DNA of 60,875 nt from an uncultured Erwinia sp. (GTDB lineage Bacteria > Pseudomonadota > Gammaproteobacteria > Enterobacterales > Enterobacteriaceae), in assembly GCA_946221915.1 (NCBI GenBank), contig CAMIKG010000021.1, positions 1 through 60,875 on the forward strand, written 5' to 3'. The notes below the pieces were generated by a model. That model was not told the DNA's origin. It saw nothing but the letters and a program-made list of their open reading frames with translations, and ran no database searches. Positions 27,582 through 35,620 of this stretch are shown here, piece by piece. Made by a program: the position numbers and the translations under genes. How positions within the stretch are numbered: position 1 is the first letter of the stretch; each line of letters opens with the position of its first letter.

Positions 27582-28544
27582 TTAAAAGTTCCAGTCTTCG
27601 TCTTCAGTATCGACGGCTTTACCCATTACATACGAGGAGCCGGAGCCGGAGAAGAAGTCATGGTTTTCATCGGCGTTTGGCGACAGCGCGGCGAGAATAG
27701 CCGGATTCACTGTCGCCATTTCCGCCGGGAACAGCGCGTCATAACCGAGATTCATCAGCGCCTTATTGGCGTTATAGTGCAGGAAGGCCTTCACCTCTTC
27801 GCTCCAGCCGACATCAGCGTACAGCGCTTCGGTATATTCCAGCTCATTTTCATACAGCGCCAGCAGCAAATCGTAGGCGAACGCCTGTAGCTCTTCACGG
27901 CGCGCGTCGTCCACTTTCTCCAGTGATTTCTGATACTTGTAGCCAATGTAATAACCATGCACCGCTTCATCGCGAATAATCAGACGGATCAGGTCAGCGG
28001 TATTGGTCAGTTTACCGCGGCTGGACCAGTACATCGGCAGATAAAAACCGGAGTAGAACAGGAAGGATTCAAGGAACACGCTGGCGATTTTTTTCTTCAG
28101 CGGGTCTTCCGCGGCATAGTGTTCCAGCACAATTTCGGCTTTGCGCTGCAGTGGCTGATTCTCCTCACTCCACTGATAGGCAGCATCGACGTCACTGGTG
28201 TGGCACAGCGTGGAGAAAATCGAGCTGTAGGAGCGCGCATGCACCGCTTCCATAAAGCTGATATTCGACATCACCGCTTCTTCATGCGGCGTCAGCGAGT
28301 CCGCCATCAGCGCGGGTGCGCCGAGGGTATTTTGAATGGTATCGAGCAGCGTCAGACCGGTAAAGACGCGGATAGTCAGCTGCTGCTCCTGCGCGCTCAG
28401 GCTGTTCCAGGAGGGCAGATCGTTGGAAAGCGGCACCTTTTCCGGTAGCCAGAAGTTGGAGGTCAGACGGTTCCAGACTTCCAGATCCTTATCGTCCTGA
28501 ATCTGGTTCCAGTTAATCGCTTGTACGCGTTTTAATGTGGTCAT
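27582..28544 (-). CDS. nrdF: Class Ib ribonucleotide reductase, beta (radical) subunit
   Basis: Carries the dimetal-tyrosyl radical (Mn or Fe) that starts nucleotide reduction in NrdE. At 320 aa it matches E. coli NrdF (319 aa). Metal-ligand segments are all present: LLDTIQN (Asp), SFMEAVHARSYSSIF (Glu/His), FLESFLFYSGFYLP (Glu) and IIRDEAVHGYYIGYK (Glu/His). The C-terminal end DTEDEDWNF is the acidic, aromatic tail that docks on NrdE. It is the last gene of nrdHIEF, separated from nrdE by an unusually long gap of 130 bp that holds two hairpins. Confidence 0.97.
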   Translation of the reverse strand: MTTLKRVQAINWNQIQDDKDLEVWNRLTSNFWLPEKVPLSNDLPSWNSLSAQEQQLTIRVFTGLTLLDTIQNTLGAPALMADSLTPHEEAVMSNISFMEAVHARSYSSIFSTLCHTSDVDAAYQWSEENQPLQRKAEIVLEHYAAEDPLKKKIASVFLESFLFYSGFYLPMYWSSRGKLTNTADLIRLIIRDEAVHGYYIGYKYQKSLEKVDDARREELQAFAYDLLLALYENELEYTEALYADVGWSEEVKAFLHYNANKALMNLGYDALFPAEMATVNPAILAALSPNADENHDFFSGSGSSYVMGKAVDTEDEDWNF

Positions 28545-28573
28545 AATTGAGTTCTTTTATCTGTGTTGTGCGT

Positions 28574-28664
28574 CCCTGTCACGGACGCCATCAGAGCCGC
28601 ACGTGACAGGGAGCCAGTCCATTAGCACTGACGACCGTAATACGCCCCGCGATGCAGCGGGGCG
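28574..28664 (-). promoter_or_regulatory. Two strong hairpins between nrdE and nrdF
   Basis: Stem 1 pairs CCCTGTCACG (28574-28583) with 28602-28611 (10 bp, 18-nt loop). Stem 2 pairs CGCCCCGC (28643-28650) with 28657-28664 around a 6-nt loop. Neither is followed by a T run on the minus strand, so processing or mRNA protection is more likely than full termination. In E. coli nrdE and nrdF are almost contiguous. Confidence 0.6.
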
Positions 28665-28674
28665 CCAGGGTGAA

Positions 28675-30825
28675 TTACAGTGAACAGGAAACGCAGCCCT
28701 GTACTTCGGTGCCTTCCAGCGCCATCTGACGCAGACGGATGTAGTAGAGGGTTTTGATCCCTTTCTTCCAGGCGTAAATCTGTGCCTTATTGATATCGCG
28801 CGTGGTGGCGGTATCGCGGAAGAACAGCGTCAGTGACAGGCCCTGATCGACATGGCGCGTGGCTTCAGCATAGGTATCGATAATCGCTTCCGGTCCGATA
28901 TCGTAGGCATCTTTATACAGATGCTGGTTATCGTTGTTCATAAACGGCGCCGGATAATAGACGCGACCGGTTTTGCCCTCTTTACGGATCTCAATGCGCG
29001 ACACAATCGGGTGAATACTCGATGTCGCATGGTTGATATACGAAATAGAGCCGGTCGGCGGGATCGCCTGCAGGTTCTGGTTATACAGACCATCGCGCAT
29101 CACCGCCTCGCGCAGCGCCAGCCAGTCGGCCTGCGTCGGCAACTGGATACCGGCATCGGCAAACAGTTGCGCGATGCGTGCGGTGCGCGGTTGCCACTCC
29201 TGCTCCACATATTGTGCAAAATACTCACCCGTCGCATAGCGCGATTCGCGGAAACCGGAGAAGGTCTGCTGGCGTTCGCGCGCCAGCTGGTTTGAGCTGC
29301 GCAGCGCATGGTAAGTCACGCAATAGAAGTAGATATTGGTGAAATCCAGACCCTCTTCCGAGCCATACATAATGCCTTCACGCGCCAGGTAGCCGTGCAG
29401 GTTCATCTGGCCAAGACCAATGGCGTGCGACTGCGCATTGCCTTCGGCAATCGACGGCACAGAAGCGATATGGCTCATATCGGATACCGCCGTTAACGCG
29501 CGGATAGCAATCTCCACGGTATGACCAAAGTCATCCGAGTCCATCGCATGAGCGATATTCAGCGAACCGAGGTTACAGGAAATATCACGCCCTACCTGAC
29601 GATAGCTGAGATCGTCGTTGTATTCGGTCGGCGTATTCACCTGCAGGATCTCAGAGCACAGGTTGCTCATATTAATCCGCCCGTTAATCGGGTTAGCGCG
29701 GTTCACGGTATCTTCATACATGATGTAGGGATAGCCGGATTCAAACTGAATTTCCGCCAGCGTCTGGAAAAATTCGCGCGGATTAATAAAGGTCTTACTG
29801 ATCCGCTCGTCGGCCAGCATCTCGTCATATTTTTCGCTGATGCTGATATCGGCGAACGGTTTACCGTAAATACGCTCGACATCATACGGCGAGAACAGCG
29901 CCATCTGCTGATTATCACGCGCCAGCTGGAAAGTGACATCCGGGATTACCACGCCCAGTGACAGCGTTTTAATACGAATTTTCTCGTCGGCGTTTTCGCG
30001 TTTGGTATCCAGAAAGCGCAGAATATCCGGGTGATGGGCATGCAGATACACCGCGCCCGCACCCTGACGCGCACCGAGCTGGTTGGCGTAGGAGAAAGCA
30101 TCTTCCAGCATCTTCATCACCGGGATCACGCCGGAGGACTGATTTTCAATACGCTTAATCGGCGCACCTGCTTCACGCAGGTTGGAGAGCAGGAACGCCA
30201 CGCCACCGCCGCGTTTGGACAGCTGCAGGGCGGAGTTCACGGAGCGGCCAATCGACTCCATATTATCTTCGATACGCAGCAGGAAGCAGGAGACCAGCTC
30301 ACCGCGCTGCTGTTTACCGCAGTTCAGGAAGGTTGGCGTGGCAGGCTGGAAGCGGCCGGACAGCACTTCTTCCATCAGTGACATCGCCAGTTTTTCATCG
30401 CCCTGCGCAAGGGTCAGCGCCAGCATGCAGGTGCGATCTTCAAAATTTTCCAGATAGCGTTTGCCATCGAAAGTTTTCAGCGCATAGCTGGTGTAGAACT
30501 TCCAGGCACCGAGGAACGTCTGAAAGCGGAAGCGCGCCGCATAAGCTTTTTCAAACAGGCTGCGGACAAAATCAAATGACCAGGCGTTAAGCACTTCGGC
30601 TTCATAGTAGCCTTCCTCCACCAGATACTGCAGACGTTGCTCCAGCGAGTCGAACGGGACGCTGTTAGGGATCACATGCTGCAGGAAGAACTGGCGCGTC
30701 GCTTCGTGGTCTTTATCAAACTGAATCCGGCCGTCAGCATCATAAAGGTTAAGCATCGCGTTAAGCGCATGATAGTCCAGCGCCGTGGCGGCTGGTTTTA
30801 TGAGAGTGCTGTCTGTCGTTGCCAA
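28675..30825 (-). CDS. nrdE: Class Ib ribonucleotide reductase, alpha (catalytic) subunit
   Basis: Reduces ribonucleoside diphosphates to deoxy forms. The 716-aa product matches E. coli NrdE (714 aa). Visible catalytic parts are Cys in RGELVSCFLLR, the NLCSEI segment (Asn/Cys/Glu of the radical site), the partner Cys in SCNLGSLN, and the C-terminal redox pair in GCVSCSL that NrdH re-reduces. There is no long ATP-cone at the N terminus, as expected for class Ib. It overlaps the end of nrdI by 28 bp. Confidence 0.97.
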   Translation of the reverse strand: MATTDSTLIKPAATALDYHALNAMLNLYDADGRIQFDKDHEATRQFFLQHVIPNSVPFDSLEQRLQYLVEEGYYEAEVLNAWSFDFVRSLFEKAYAARFRFQTFLGAWKFYTSYALKTFDGKRYLENFEDRTCMLALTLAQGDEKLAMSLMEEVLSGRFQPATPTFLNCGKQQRGELVSCFLLRIEDNMESIGRSVNSALQLSKRGGGVAFLLSNLREAGAPIKRIENQSSGVIPVMKMLEDAFSYANQLGARQGAGAVYLHAHHPDILRFLDTKRENADEKIRIKTLSLGVVIPDVTFQLARDNQQMALFSPYDVERIYGKPFADISISEKYDEMLADERISKTFINPREFFQTLAEIQFESGYPYIMYEDTVNRANPINGRINMSNLCSEILQVNTPTEYNDDLSYRQVGRDISCNLGSLNIAHAMDSDDFGHTVEIAIRALTAVSDMSHIASVPSIAEGNAQSHAIGLGQMNLHGYLAREGIMYGSEEGLDFTNIYFYCVTYHALRSSNQLARERQQTFSGFRESRYATGEYFAQYVEQEWQPRTARIAQLFADAGIQLPTQADWLALREAVMRDGLYNQNLQAIPPTGSISYINHATSSIHPIVSRIEIRKEGKTGRVYYPAPFMNNDNQHLYKDAYDIGPEAIIDTYAEATRHVDQGLSLTLFFRDTATTRDINKAQIYAWKKGIKTLYYIRLRQMALEGTEVQGCVSCSL

Positions 30826-31208
30826 AATTGGGTTACTCCCGCTCGTACGTTAGCTATGTCATCGGCGGTTCCCAGTAACTCGAAGCGATAGAGGTAGGGA
30901 ACCTGACATTTTTGCGCAATGATGTCGCCCGCAATACAAAAGGCTTCGCCGAAGTTGCGGTTACCCGCTGCGATCACGCCGCGAATCAGGCGGCGGTTGG
31001 CTTCATCATTGAGAAATTGAATCACCTGTTTGGGGACAGCGCCGCGTGCGCTGCCGCCACCGTAGCTCGGCACCACCAGGATATAGGGGGTTTCCACCTG
31101 TAAGCGCTGCGCGCTGTCCAGCGGAATGCGCCGCGCCGGTAAGCCCAAACGGCTGATAAAACGGTGCGTGTTTTCCGACTGGCTGGAGAAATAGACCAGT
31201 GGAAACAT
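30798..31208 (-). CDS. nrdI: Flavodoxin-like NrdI, NrdF radical maintenance
   Basis: FMN protein that supplies the oxidant (superoxide) for assembling the dimanganese-tyrosyl cofactor of NrdF. At 136 aa it equals E. coli NrdI. FMN-binding loops are seen in YFSSQSENTHRF (residues 6-17), VPSYGGGS (about 47-54) and AAGNRNFGEAFCIAG (about 81-95). It starts 4 bp after nrdH and overlaps nrdE, so the operon is tightly coupled. Confidence 0.96.
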   Translation of the reverse strand: MFPLVYFSSQSENTHRFISRLGLPARRIPLDSAQRLQVETPYILVVPSYGGGSARGAVPKQVIQFLNDEANRRLIRGVIAAGNRNFGEAFCIAGDIIAQKCQVPYLYRFELLGTADDIANVRAGVTQFWQRQTALS

Positions 31209-31212
31209 GGTA

Positions 31213-31455
31213 TTAACCCTGCGCCATAGCCAGCTGGCCTAATGCAGAGATTTTGTCCGGGCGGAAACCGCTCCAGTGATCGTTGGCCGCCATCACCACC
31301 GGCACCTGACGGTAGCCGAGCGATTTCAGGGTTTCTACGGCAGCCGGTTCGTGGTCGAGATTAACCAGCTGATAGTGAATTCCTTTTTTATCCATGGCAT
31401 TTTTCGTTGCATTGCACTGGACACAGTTATCTTTAGTGTAAATAATAATGCTCAT
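31213..31455 (-). CDS. nrdH: Glutaredoxin-like NrdH redoxin
   Basis: Small thioredoxin-reductase-dependent electron donor for NrdEF. With the ATG at 31455 the product is 80 aa, as in E. coli (81 aa). An in-frame ATG three codons upstream exists, but the AAGGT ribosome site is spaced properly only for 31455. The active site is CVQC near residue 10, and the C-terminal WSGFRPDKI motif is characteristic of NrdH. First gene of nrdHIEF, behind an NrdR-controlled promoter. Confidence 0.95.
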   Translation of the reverse strand: MSIIIYTKDNCVQCNATKNAMDKKGIHYQLVNLDHEPAAVETLKSLGYRQVPVVMAANDHWSGFRPDKISALGQLAMAQG

Positions 31456-31534
31456 GATTCGCATTTACCTTTATCGTCAGAAGCGCTGCGTTTTGCGAAT
31501 CACCTTCTGCCACTGATTCGCCCATTCTGTTATC

Positions 31535-31548
31535 CACCACTAGTGGTG
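31535..31548. promoter_or_regulatory. Perfect 14-bp palindrome downstream of the nrdH promoter
   Basis: CACCACTAGTGGTG is fully self-complementary. Its centre lies 30 bp from the centre of the nearer NrdR box, continuing the same helical phase. It would sit just past the transcription start. A third NrdR-type box or another operator is inferred. Confidence 0.4.
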
Positions 31549-31563
31549 AACCTGATGTTCGTA

Positions 31564-31610
31564 ATACTAGATATAGTGCTCGTCAAAATCAACCGCACCA
31601 CATATAGTGT
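31564..31610 (-). promoter_or_regulatory. nrdHIEF promoter with two NrdR boxes
   Basis: On the minus strand TTGATT (31587-31592) and TAGTAT (31564-31569) are 17 bp apart. Two NrdR-box-like sequences share the core ATATAGTG on the plus strand at 31571-31578 and 31602-31609, exactly 31 bp apart. That is the three-turn spacing established for NrdR. One overlaps the -10 and the other abuts the -35, which fits repression. Confidence 0.75.
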
Positions 31611-31705
31611 TTTCATATTTCTTAAGACACAGGTCTGCTAAAGCCTTATGCCATGCGGGTTGCAAGAGAAAAAAATTATTTTTTCGCTAAGTAATTTGCT
31701 GCAGG

Positions 31706-31736
31706 CAAAAAAAATCCCCGCCACCAGGGCAGGGAT
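31706..31736 (-). terminator. Rho-independent terminator of ygaM
   Basis: On the minus strand ATCCCTGCC pairs with GGCGGGGAT (one G-T pair, 5-nt loop), followed by eight T residues, about 20 bp after the ygaM stop. Confidence 0.9.
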
Positions 31737-31756
31737 CTGAGAGGGAAGTGAAGGGG

Positions 31757-32071
31757 TTAGCGACGCGACGCCAGCAGGGCGCCCACCACAATCCCGACTG
31801 CCGTACCAATGCCGACGCCATGCCATGGTTTATCATGTACATAGTTATCGACCTGAGTGCCCGCGTCTTTCGCCGCCTGGCTCACCCGATTGCGGCCATT
31901 CAGCTTCGCCCGGGTCTCTTTTAACAGCGATTCTGCTTTCACGCGTGCGGAGTCGATCTCATCTTTGGTTTTGCTGCCGTAGGATTTCAACAGATCGTCA
32001 AGCGTATCCGCCAGTAACGAAACATCCTGGTTGATATCGATATCTTCGGTTTTCGTCGTTTTATTAAACAT
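31757..32071 (-). CDS. ygaM: YgaM, DUF883 family membrane-anchored protein
   Basis: 104-aa member of the ElaB/YqjD/YgaM family, whose E. coli relatives attach ribosomes to the inner membrane in stationary phase. It has an acidic helical N-terminal part, the conserved block AESLLKETRAKLNGRNRV, DKPWHGVGIGTAVGIVVGALL as a single C-terminal membrane segment, and a basic end (ASRR). E. coli YgaM is 109 aa. It is monocistronic, divergent from ygaC and followed by its own terminator. Confidence 0.9.
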   Translation of the reverse strand: MFNKTTKTEDIDINQDVSLLADTLDDLLKSYGSKTKDEIDSARVKAESLLKETRAKLNGRNRVSQAAKDAGTQVDNYVHDKPWHGVGIGTAVGIVVGALLASRR

Positions 32072-32224
32072 ATTTCGCTCCCTTTGCGTTGATAGCTGAA
32101 ACTAAGTGTAGACCATGTGTTGTGGCGTAAATGGTTTCTGGACTATTCCGAAAGCCCGTCCGCCAGCCCTGTTGTAAGGTGGCGGGGTTTTTGCAACACG
32201 AATGCAACACGGAGAGGAACAAGT

Positions 32225-32560
32225 ATGTATCTACGACCTGATGAGGTGGCGCGCGTACTGGAGAAAGCCGGATTTGAGATGGATGCGGTGACGCCGAAAA
32301 CCTACGGTTACCGGCGCGGCGACCACTATGTGTATGTCAACCGTGAAGCGCGGATGGGTCGTACCGCCCTGATCATCCATCCGACGCTGAAAGAGAAAAG
32401 CCAGCATATTGCGGAACCTGCCAGCGAGATGAAAACCTGTGATCACTATACGCAGTTTCCCATCTACCTCGCGGGTGAGCGCCCCGATCACTACGGTATT
32501 CCCTACGGTTTCAGTTCGCGTATGGCGCTGGAACGCTATCTGGAGCGCCTGTTTGATTAA
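32225..32560 (+). CDS. ygaC: YgaC family protein (DUF2002)
   Basis: 111-aa cytosolic protein of unknown function, closely following E. coli YgaC. Conserved features include the N terminus MYLRPDEVARVLEKAGF, YGYRRGDHYVYVNREARMGR, and HYGIPYGFSSRMALERYLE near the end. The frame stays open upstream to 32117, but ATG 32225 has a strong ribosome site (GGAGAGGA, 32212-32219) and the family N terminus. Neighbouring ygaM is divergent, as in E. coli. Confidence 0.93.
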   Translation: MYLRPDEVARVLEKAGFEMDAVTPKTYGYRRGDHYVYVNREARMGRTALIIHPTLKEKSQHIAEPASEMKTCDHYTQFPIYLAGERPDHYGIPYGFSSRMALERYLERLFD

Positions 32561-32585
32561 GCTTTCACCCATATGATTTATGGCG

Positions 32586-32643
32586 TTGCTTTCCGCGAAC
32601 TCCCCCTGTATAACGTTTCTCCCATATAGAAGTTTAGACGTCC
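32586..32643 (+). promoter_or_regulatory. mmuPM promoter with tandem MetJ-like boxes
   Basis: TTGCTT (32586-32591) and TATAAC (32609-32614) are 17 bp apart. Just downstream, two adjacent 8-mers resemble the MetJ box AGACGTCT: AGAAGTTT (32628-32635, 6 of 8) and AGACGTCC (32636-32643, 7 of 8). MetJ with S-adenosylmethionine binds such tandem boxes, which fits genes that make methionine. Confidence 0.65.
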
Positions 32644-32658
32644 ATATGGTTAAACAGA

Positions 32659-34077
32659 ATGCAGACAGACGAACAGGGTTCAACTTCCACGCAGTTTAAA
32701 CGCACCATGAAAGCACGCCACCTGGTGATGCTTTCGCTGGGCGGTGTGATTGGCACCGGACTGTTTTTTAATACCGGGTATATTATTTCCACCACCGGCG
32801 CGGCCGGAACGTTGCTGGCGTATTTGATTGGTGCGCTGGTGGTGTATCTGGTGATGCTGTGCCTCGGCGAGCTGTCGGTGGCGATGCCGGAGACGGGCGC
32901 GTTTCATGTCTATGCCGCGCGCTATCTTAGTCCGGCGACCGGCTACACCGTTGCCTGGCTTTACTGGCTGACCTGGACGGTGGCGCTCGGCTCCAGCCTG
33001 ACCGCTGCCGGTTTCTGTATGCAGTACTGGTTCCCGGACACGCCAGTGTGGCTGTGGTGCCTGATCTTCTGCGCCATTATCTTCCTGCTGAACATCATCT
33101 CCTCGCGCTTTTTTGCCGAGGGCGAGTTCTGGTTCTCGATTATCAAAGTCGTTACGATTCTGGCGTTTATTATTCTTGGCGCGGGGGCGATGTTTGGCTT
33201 TATTCCGATGAAAGATGGTTCCAGCGCGCCCTTCTTCCACAACATCACTGCGTCTGGCTGGCTGCCGCACGGCGGCCTGCCGATTCTGATGACCATGGTG
33301 GCAGTCAACTTTGCTTTCTCCGGCACCGAGCTGATTGGCATTGCCGCGGGTGAAACCGAGAACCCGCATAAAGTGGTGCCGGTGGCGATTCGCACCACGC
33401 TGGCGCGTCTGGTGATCTTTTTCCTCGGTACCGTGCTGGTGCTGGCGGCGTTGATCCCGATGGATCAGGCCGGAATTGTGAAGAGTCCTTTTGTGCTGGT
33501 GTTTGAGAAAATCGGCATCCCTTACGCCGCCGATATCTTCAACTTTGTTATCCTGACCGCGATTCTCTCTGCGGCGAACTCGGGGCTGTACGCGTCCGGC
33601 CGTATGCTGTGGTCGCTGGCCAATGAGCGCACGCTGCCGCGCTGCTTCGCCAGTATGACGCGGCGCGGTATTCCGCTGGTGGCGATTTCCGTCAGTATGC
33701 TGGGCGGCCTGCTGGCGCTGTTCTCCAGTGTGGTGGCGCCGGATACGGTGTTTGTTGCGCTTTCGGCAATCTCTGGTTTTGCTGTGGTGGCGGTATGGCT
33801 GAGTATCTGCGCGGCGCACTACGCGTTTCGCCGCCAGCATTTGCGTGCGGGGCGTCCGCTGTCAGAACTGAAATATCGTGCGCCATGGTTCCCGCTGACG
33901 CCAGTATTGGGTTTCCTGCTCTGCCTGCTGGCCTGTGTCGGGCTGGCCTTTGATCCGAGCCAGCGCATCGCCCTGTGGTGTGGCATTCCCTTTGTGGTGC
34001 TGTGCTACGTTGCTTACCATGTCACACAGCGGCTGAAAAAACGTGAAATTAACCGGGAGACAGAACATGTCGTTTAA
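32659..34077 (+). CDS. mmuP: S-methylmethionine permease (APC family)
   Basis: Inner-membrane importer of S-methyl-L-methionine, a plant-derived compound. The 472-aa product matches E. coli MmuP (467 aa) nearly throughout, with about 12 TM segments. The APC motif GGVIGTGLFFNTGYII lies in TM1 and FSGTELIGIAAGETENP in the TM6 region. The ribosome site is weak, and the start sits 15 bp after the MetJ-like boxes. mmuM overlaps its end by 11 bp. In E. coli mmuPM lies in a different chromosomal region; here it follows ygaC. Confidence 0.95.
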   Translation: MQTDEQGSTSTQFKRTMKARHLVMLSLGGVIGTGLFFNTGYIISTTGAAGTLLAYLIGALVVYLVMLCLGELSVAMPETGAFHVYAARYLSPATGYTVAWLYWLTWTVALGSSLTAAGFCMQYWFPDTPVWLWCLIFCAIIFLLNIISSRFFAEGEFWFSIIKVVTILAFIILGAGAMFGFIPMKDGSSAPFFHNITASGWLPHGGLPILMTMVAVNFAFSGTELIGIAAGETENPHKVVPVAIRTTLARLVIFFLGTVLVLAALIPMDQAGIVKSPFVLVFEKIGIPYAADIFNFVILTAILSAANSGLYASGRMLWSLANERTLPRCFASMTRRGIPLVAISVSMLGGLLALFSSVVAPDTVFVALSAISGFAVVAVWLSICAAHYAFRRQHLRAGRPLSELKYRAPWFPLTPVLGFLLCLLACVGLAFDPSQRIALWCGIPFVVLCYVAYHVTQRLKKREINRETEHVV

Positions 34078-35002
34078 CAATCCTGTGGCGGATATTCTGG
34101 CTCAGCGCAATACGCTGGTGCTGGATGGCGCACTGGCGACCGAGCTGGAAGCGCGCGGCTGTAATCTGGCCGACAACCTGTGGTCTGCGAAGGTGTTGAT
34201 GGAGAACCCGGAGCTGATTTACCAGGTGCACTACGACTATTATGCCGCCGGCGCACAGTGTGCGATTACTGCCAGCTATCAGGCGACGCCGCTGGGCTTT
34301 GCGGCGCGTGGCCTCAATGCTGCCCAGGCAGAGACGCTGATCGCCAAAAGCGCGCAGCTGGCGCTGCAGGCGCGTACTGATTATCTGGCGCAGCACCCTG
34401 AAGCAGGCGCGCTGCTGGTGGCGGGATCGGTCGGACCTTACGGCGCTTATCTGGCGAATGGCGCAGAGTATCGTGGCGATTATCACCTGCCGGAAGAGGA
34501 AATGATGGCTTTTCATCGTCCGCGCGTGGCGGCGCTGGTCGCGGCTGGCGTCGATCTGCTGGCCTGCGAGACACTGCCCTCGTTTAGCGAAATCCAGGCG
34601 CTGGTGGCGTTGCTGGCCGAGTTCCCGGACACGCCTGCCTGGTTCACCTTCACCCTGCGTGACAGCGAGCATCTCAGTGACGGCACGCCGCTGGCGGATG
34701 TGCTGGCGTTGCTGGAGCATACCCCGCAGGTGGTGGCGCTCGGTATTAACTGTATCGCGCTGGAGAGCGTCACGCCGGCACTCCACACGCTGGCGGCGCT
34801 GAGCAGCAAACCTCTGGTGGTCTATCCCAACTCTGGGGAGCAGTACGACGCTGCGACGAAAACCTGGAGCCATGCCGCTGCGGGCTGCACGTTAAGCGAC
34901 AAGCTCCCGGAGTGGCGCGCCGCAGGCGCCAGAGTGATTGGCGGTTGCTGCCGCACCACGCCACAGGATATTGCTGCGCTGGCAAGCTGTTGTCATGATT
35001 GA
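34067..35002 (+). CDS. mmuM: Homocysteine S-methyltransferase
   Basis: Zinc enzyme that transfers a methyl group from S-methylmethionine (or SAM) to homocysteine, giving methionine. With ATG 34067 (ribosome site GGGAGA) the product is 311 aa, like E. coli MmuM (310 aa). The zinc ligands are visible: Cys in ALGINCIALES and the Cys pair in IGGCCRTTP near the C terminus. The N-terminal LDGALATELEARGCNL block is conserved. Coupled to mmuP by overlap. Confidence 0.96.
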   Translation: MSFNNPVADILAQRNTLVLDGALATELEARGCNLADNLWSAKVLMENPELIYQVHYDYYAAGAQCAITASYQATPLGFAARGLNAAQAETLIAKSAQLALQARTDYLAQHPEAGALLVAGSVGPYGAYLANGAEYRGDYHLPEEEMMAFHRPRVAALVAAGVDLLACETLPSFSEIQALVALLAEFPDTPAWFTFTLRDSEHLSDGTPLADVLALLEHTPQVVALGINCIALESVTPALHTLAALSSKPLVVYPNSGEQYDAATKTWSHAAAGCTLSDKLPEWRAAGARVIGGCCRTTPQDIAALASCCHD

Positions 35003-35114
35003 TGATTCACTGAAAATTTGTCTTATAACGCCTGGCAATAGCGGCGTTAGCGGATGAAAAGCCGCTGCGCAGCGCTTAGACTATCAACATTATTTAATGG
35101 CTGTGAGATGGATT

Positions 35115-35537
35115 ATGAAAGCGATTTTACTGGCTCTGGTTTCACTGGTGATGCTGAGCGGCTGCGCCACGATTGTCGGCAGCGAGACGCAGTCGGTGCG
35201 TATTGACTCCCGGCCGCAGGGCGCCAGCGTGGTGATACAGGATGAGACAGGGCGCGCGGTAGCGCAGGGACGGACGCCGTTTACGGCGACGCTGGCGAAA
35301 TCCGATGGCAGCTATTTTGGTAAAAAACACTTTCGCGTGATGCTGGAAGCGCCAGGCTATGTGCCGCAGACGCTGGCGCTGGAGGGGCAGGCGAACCTGT
35401 GGTACAGCGTGGGGAATATCCCGCTGCTTGGCGTGCCGGGCTGGCTGGTGGTCGATCCGTTTAATGGTGGCATGTACACCCTGAAGCCGGAAAGCCTGCT
35501 GGTGACGCTGAATCCGGTTGGCGCGCGCGGCGGCTGA
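35115..35537 (+). CDS. Lipoprotein with PEGA-like domain
   Basis: 140-aa predicted outer-membrane lipoprotein. The signal ends in LSGC with Cys17 as the lipidated residue and Ala at +2. The mature part begins ATIVGSETQSVRIDSRPQGA, followed by VVIQDETGRAVAQGRTPFTATL, a small beta domain of the PEGA type (turns with PxGA and TP motifs). A GNIPLLGVPGWLVVDPFNGGMYTLKPE segment is typical of this group of enterobacterial lipoproteins. I do not know its function. ATG 35115 is preferred over 35097 because it gives a clean signal peptide. Convergent with speG. Confidence 0.8.
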   Translation: MKAILLALVSLVMLSGCATIVGSETQSVRIDSRPQGASVVIQDETGRAVAQGRTPFTATLAKSDGSYFGKKHFRVMLEAPGYVPQTLALEGQANLWYSVGNIPLLGVPGWLVVDPFNGGMYTLKPESLLVTLNPVGARGG

Positions 35538-35561
35538 TCGTCACAGCGGATGTTCTGCCGG

Positions 35562-35615
35562 GAACCGCAGTTGCATGCTGCCGTTCCCGCCGTGAGACTC
35601 ACCCCTGAGTCTCAC
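35562..35615. terminator. Two hairpins between convergent lipoprotein gene and speG
   Basis: CGGGAAC/GTTCCCG (about 35562-35588) and a perfect 10-bp stem GTGAGACTCA / TGAGTCTCAC with a CCCC loop (35592-35615). There is no T run on either side, so termination is probable only by position. Confidence 0.45.
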
Positions 35616-35620
35616 ACACT

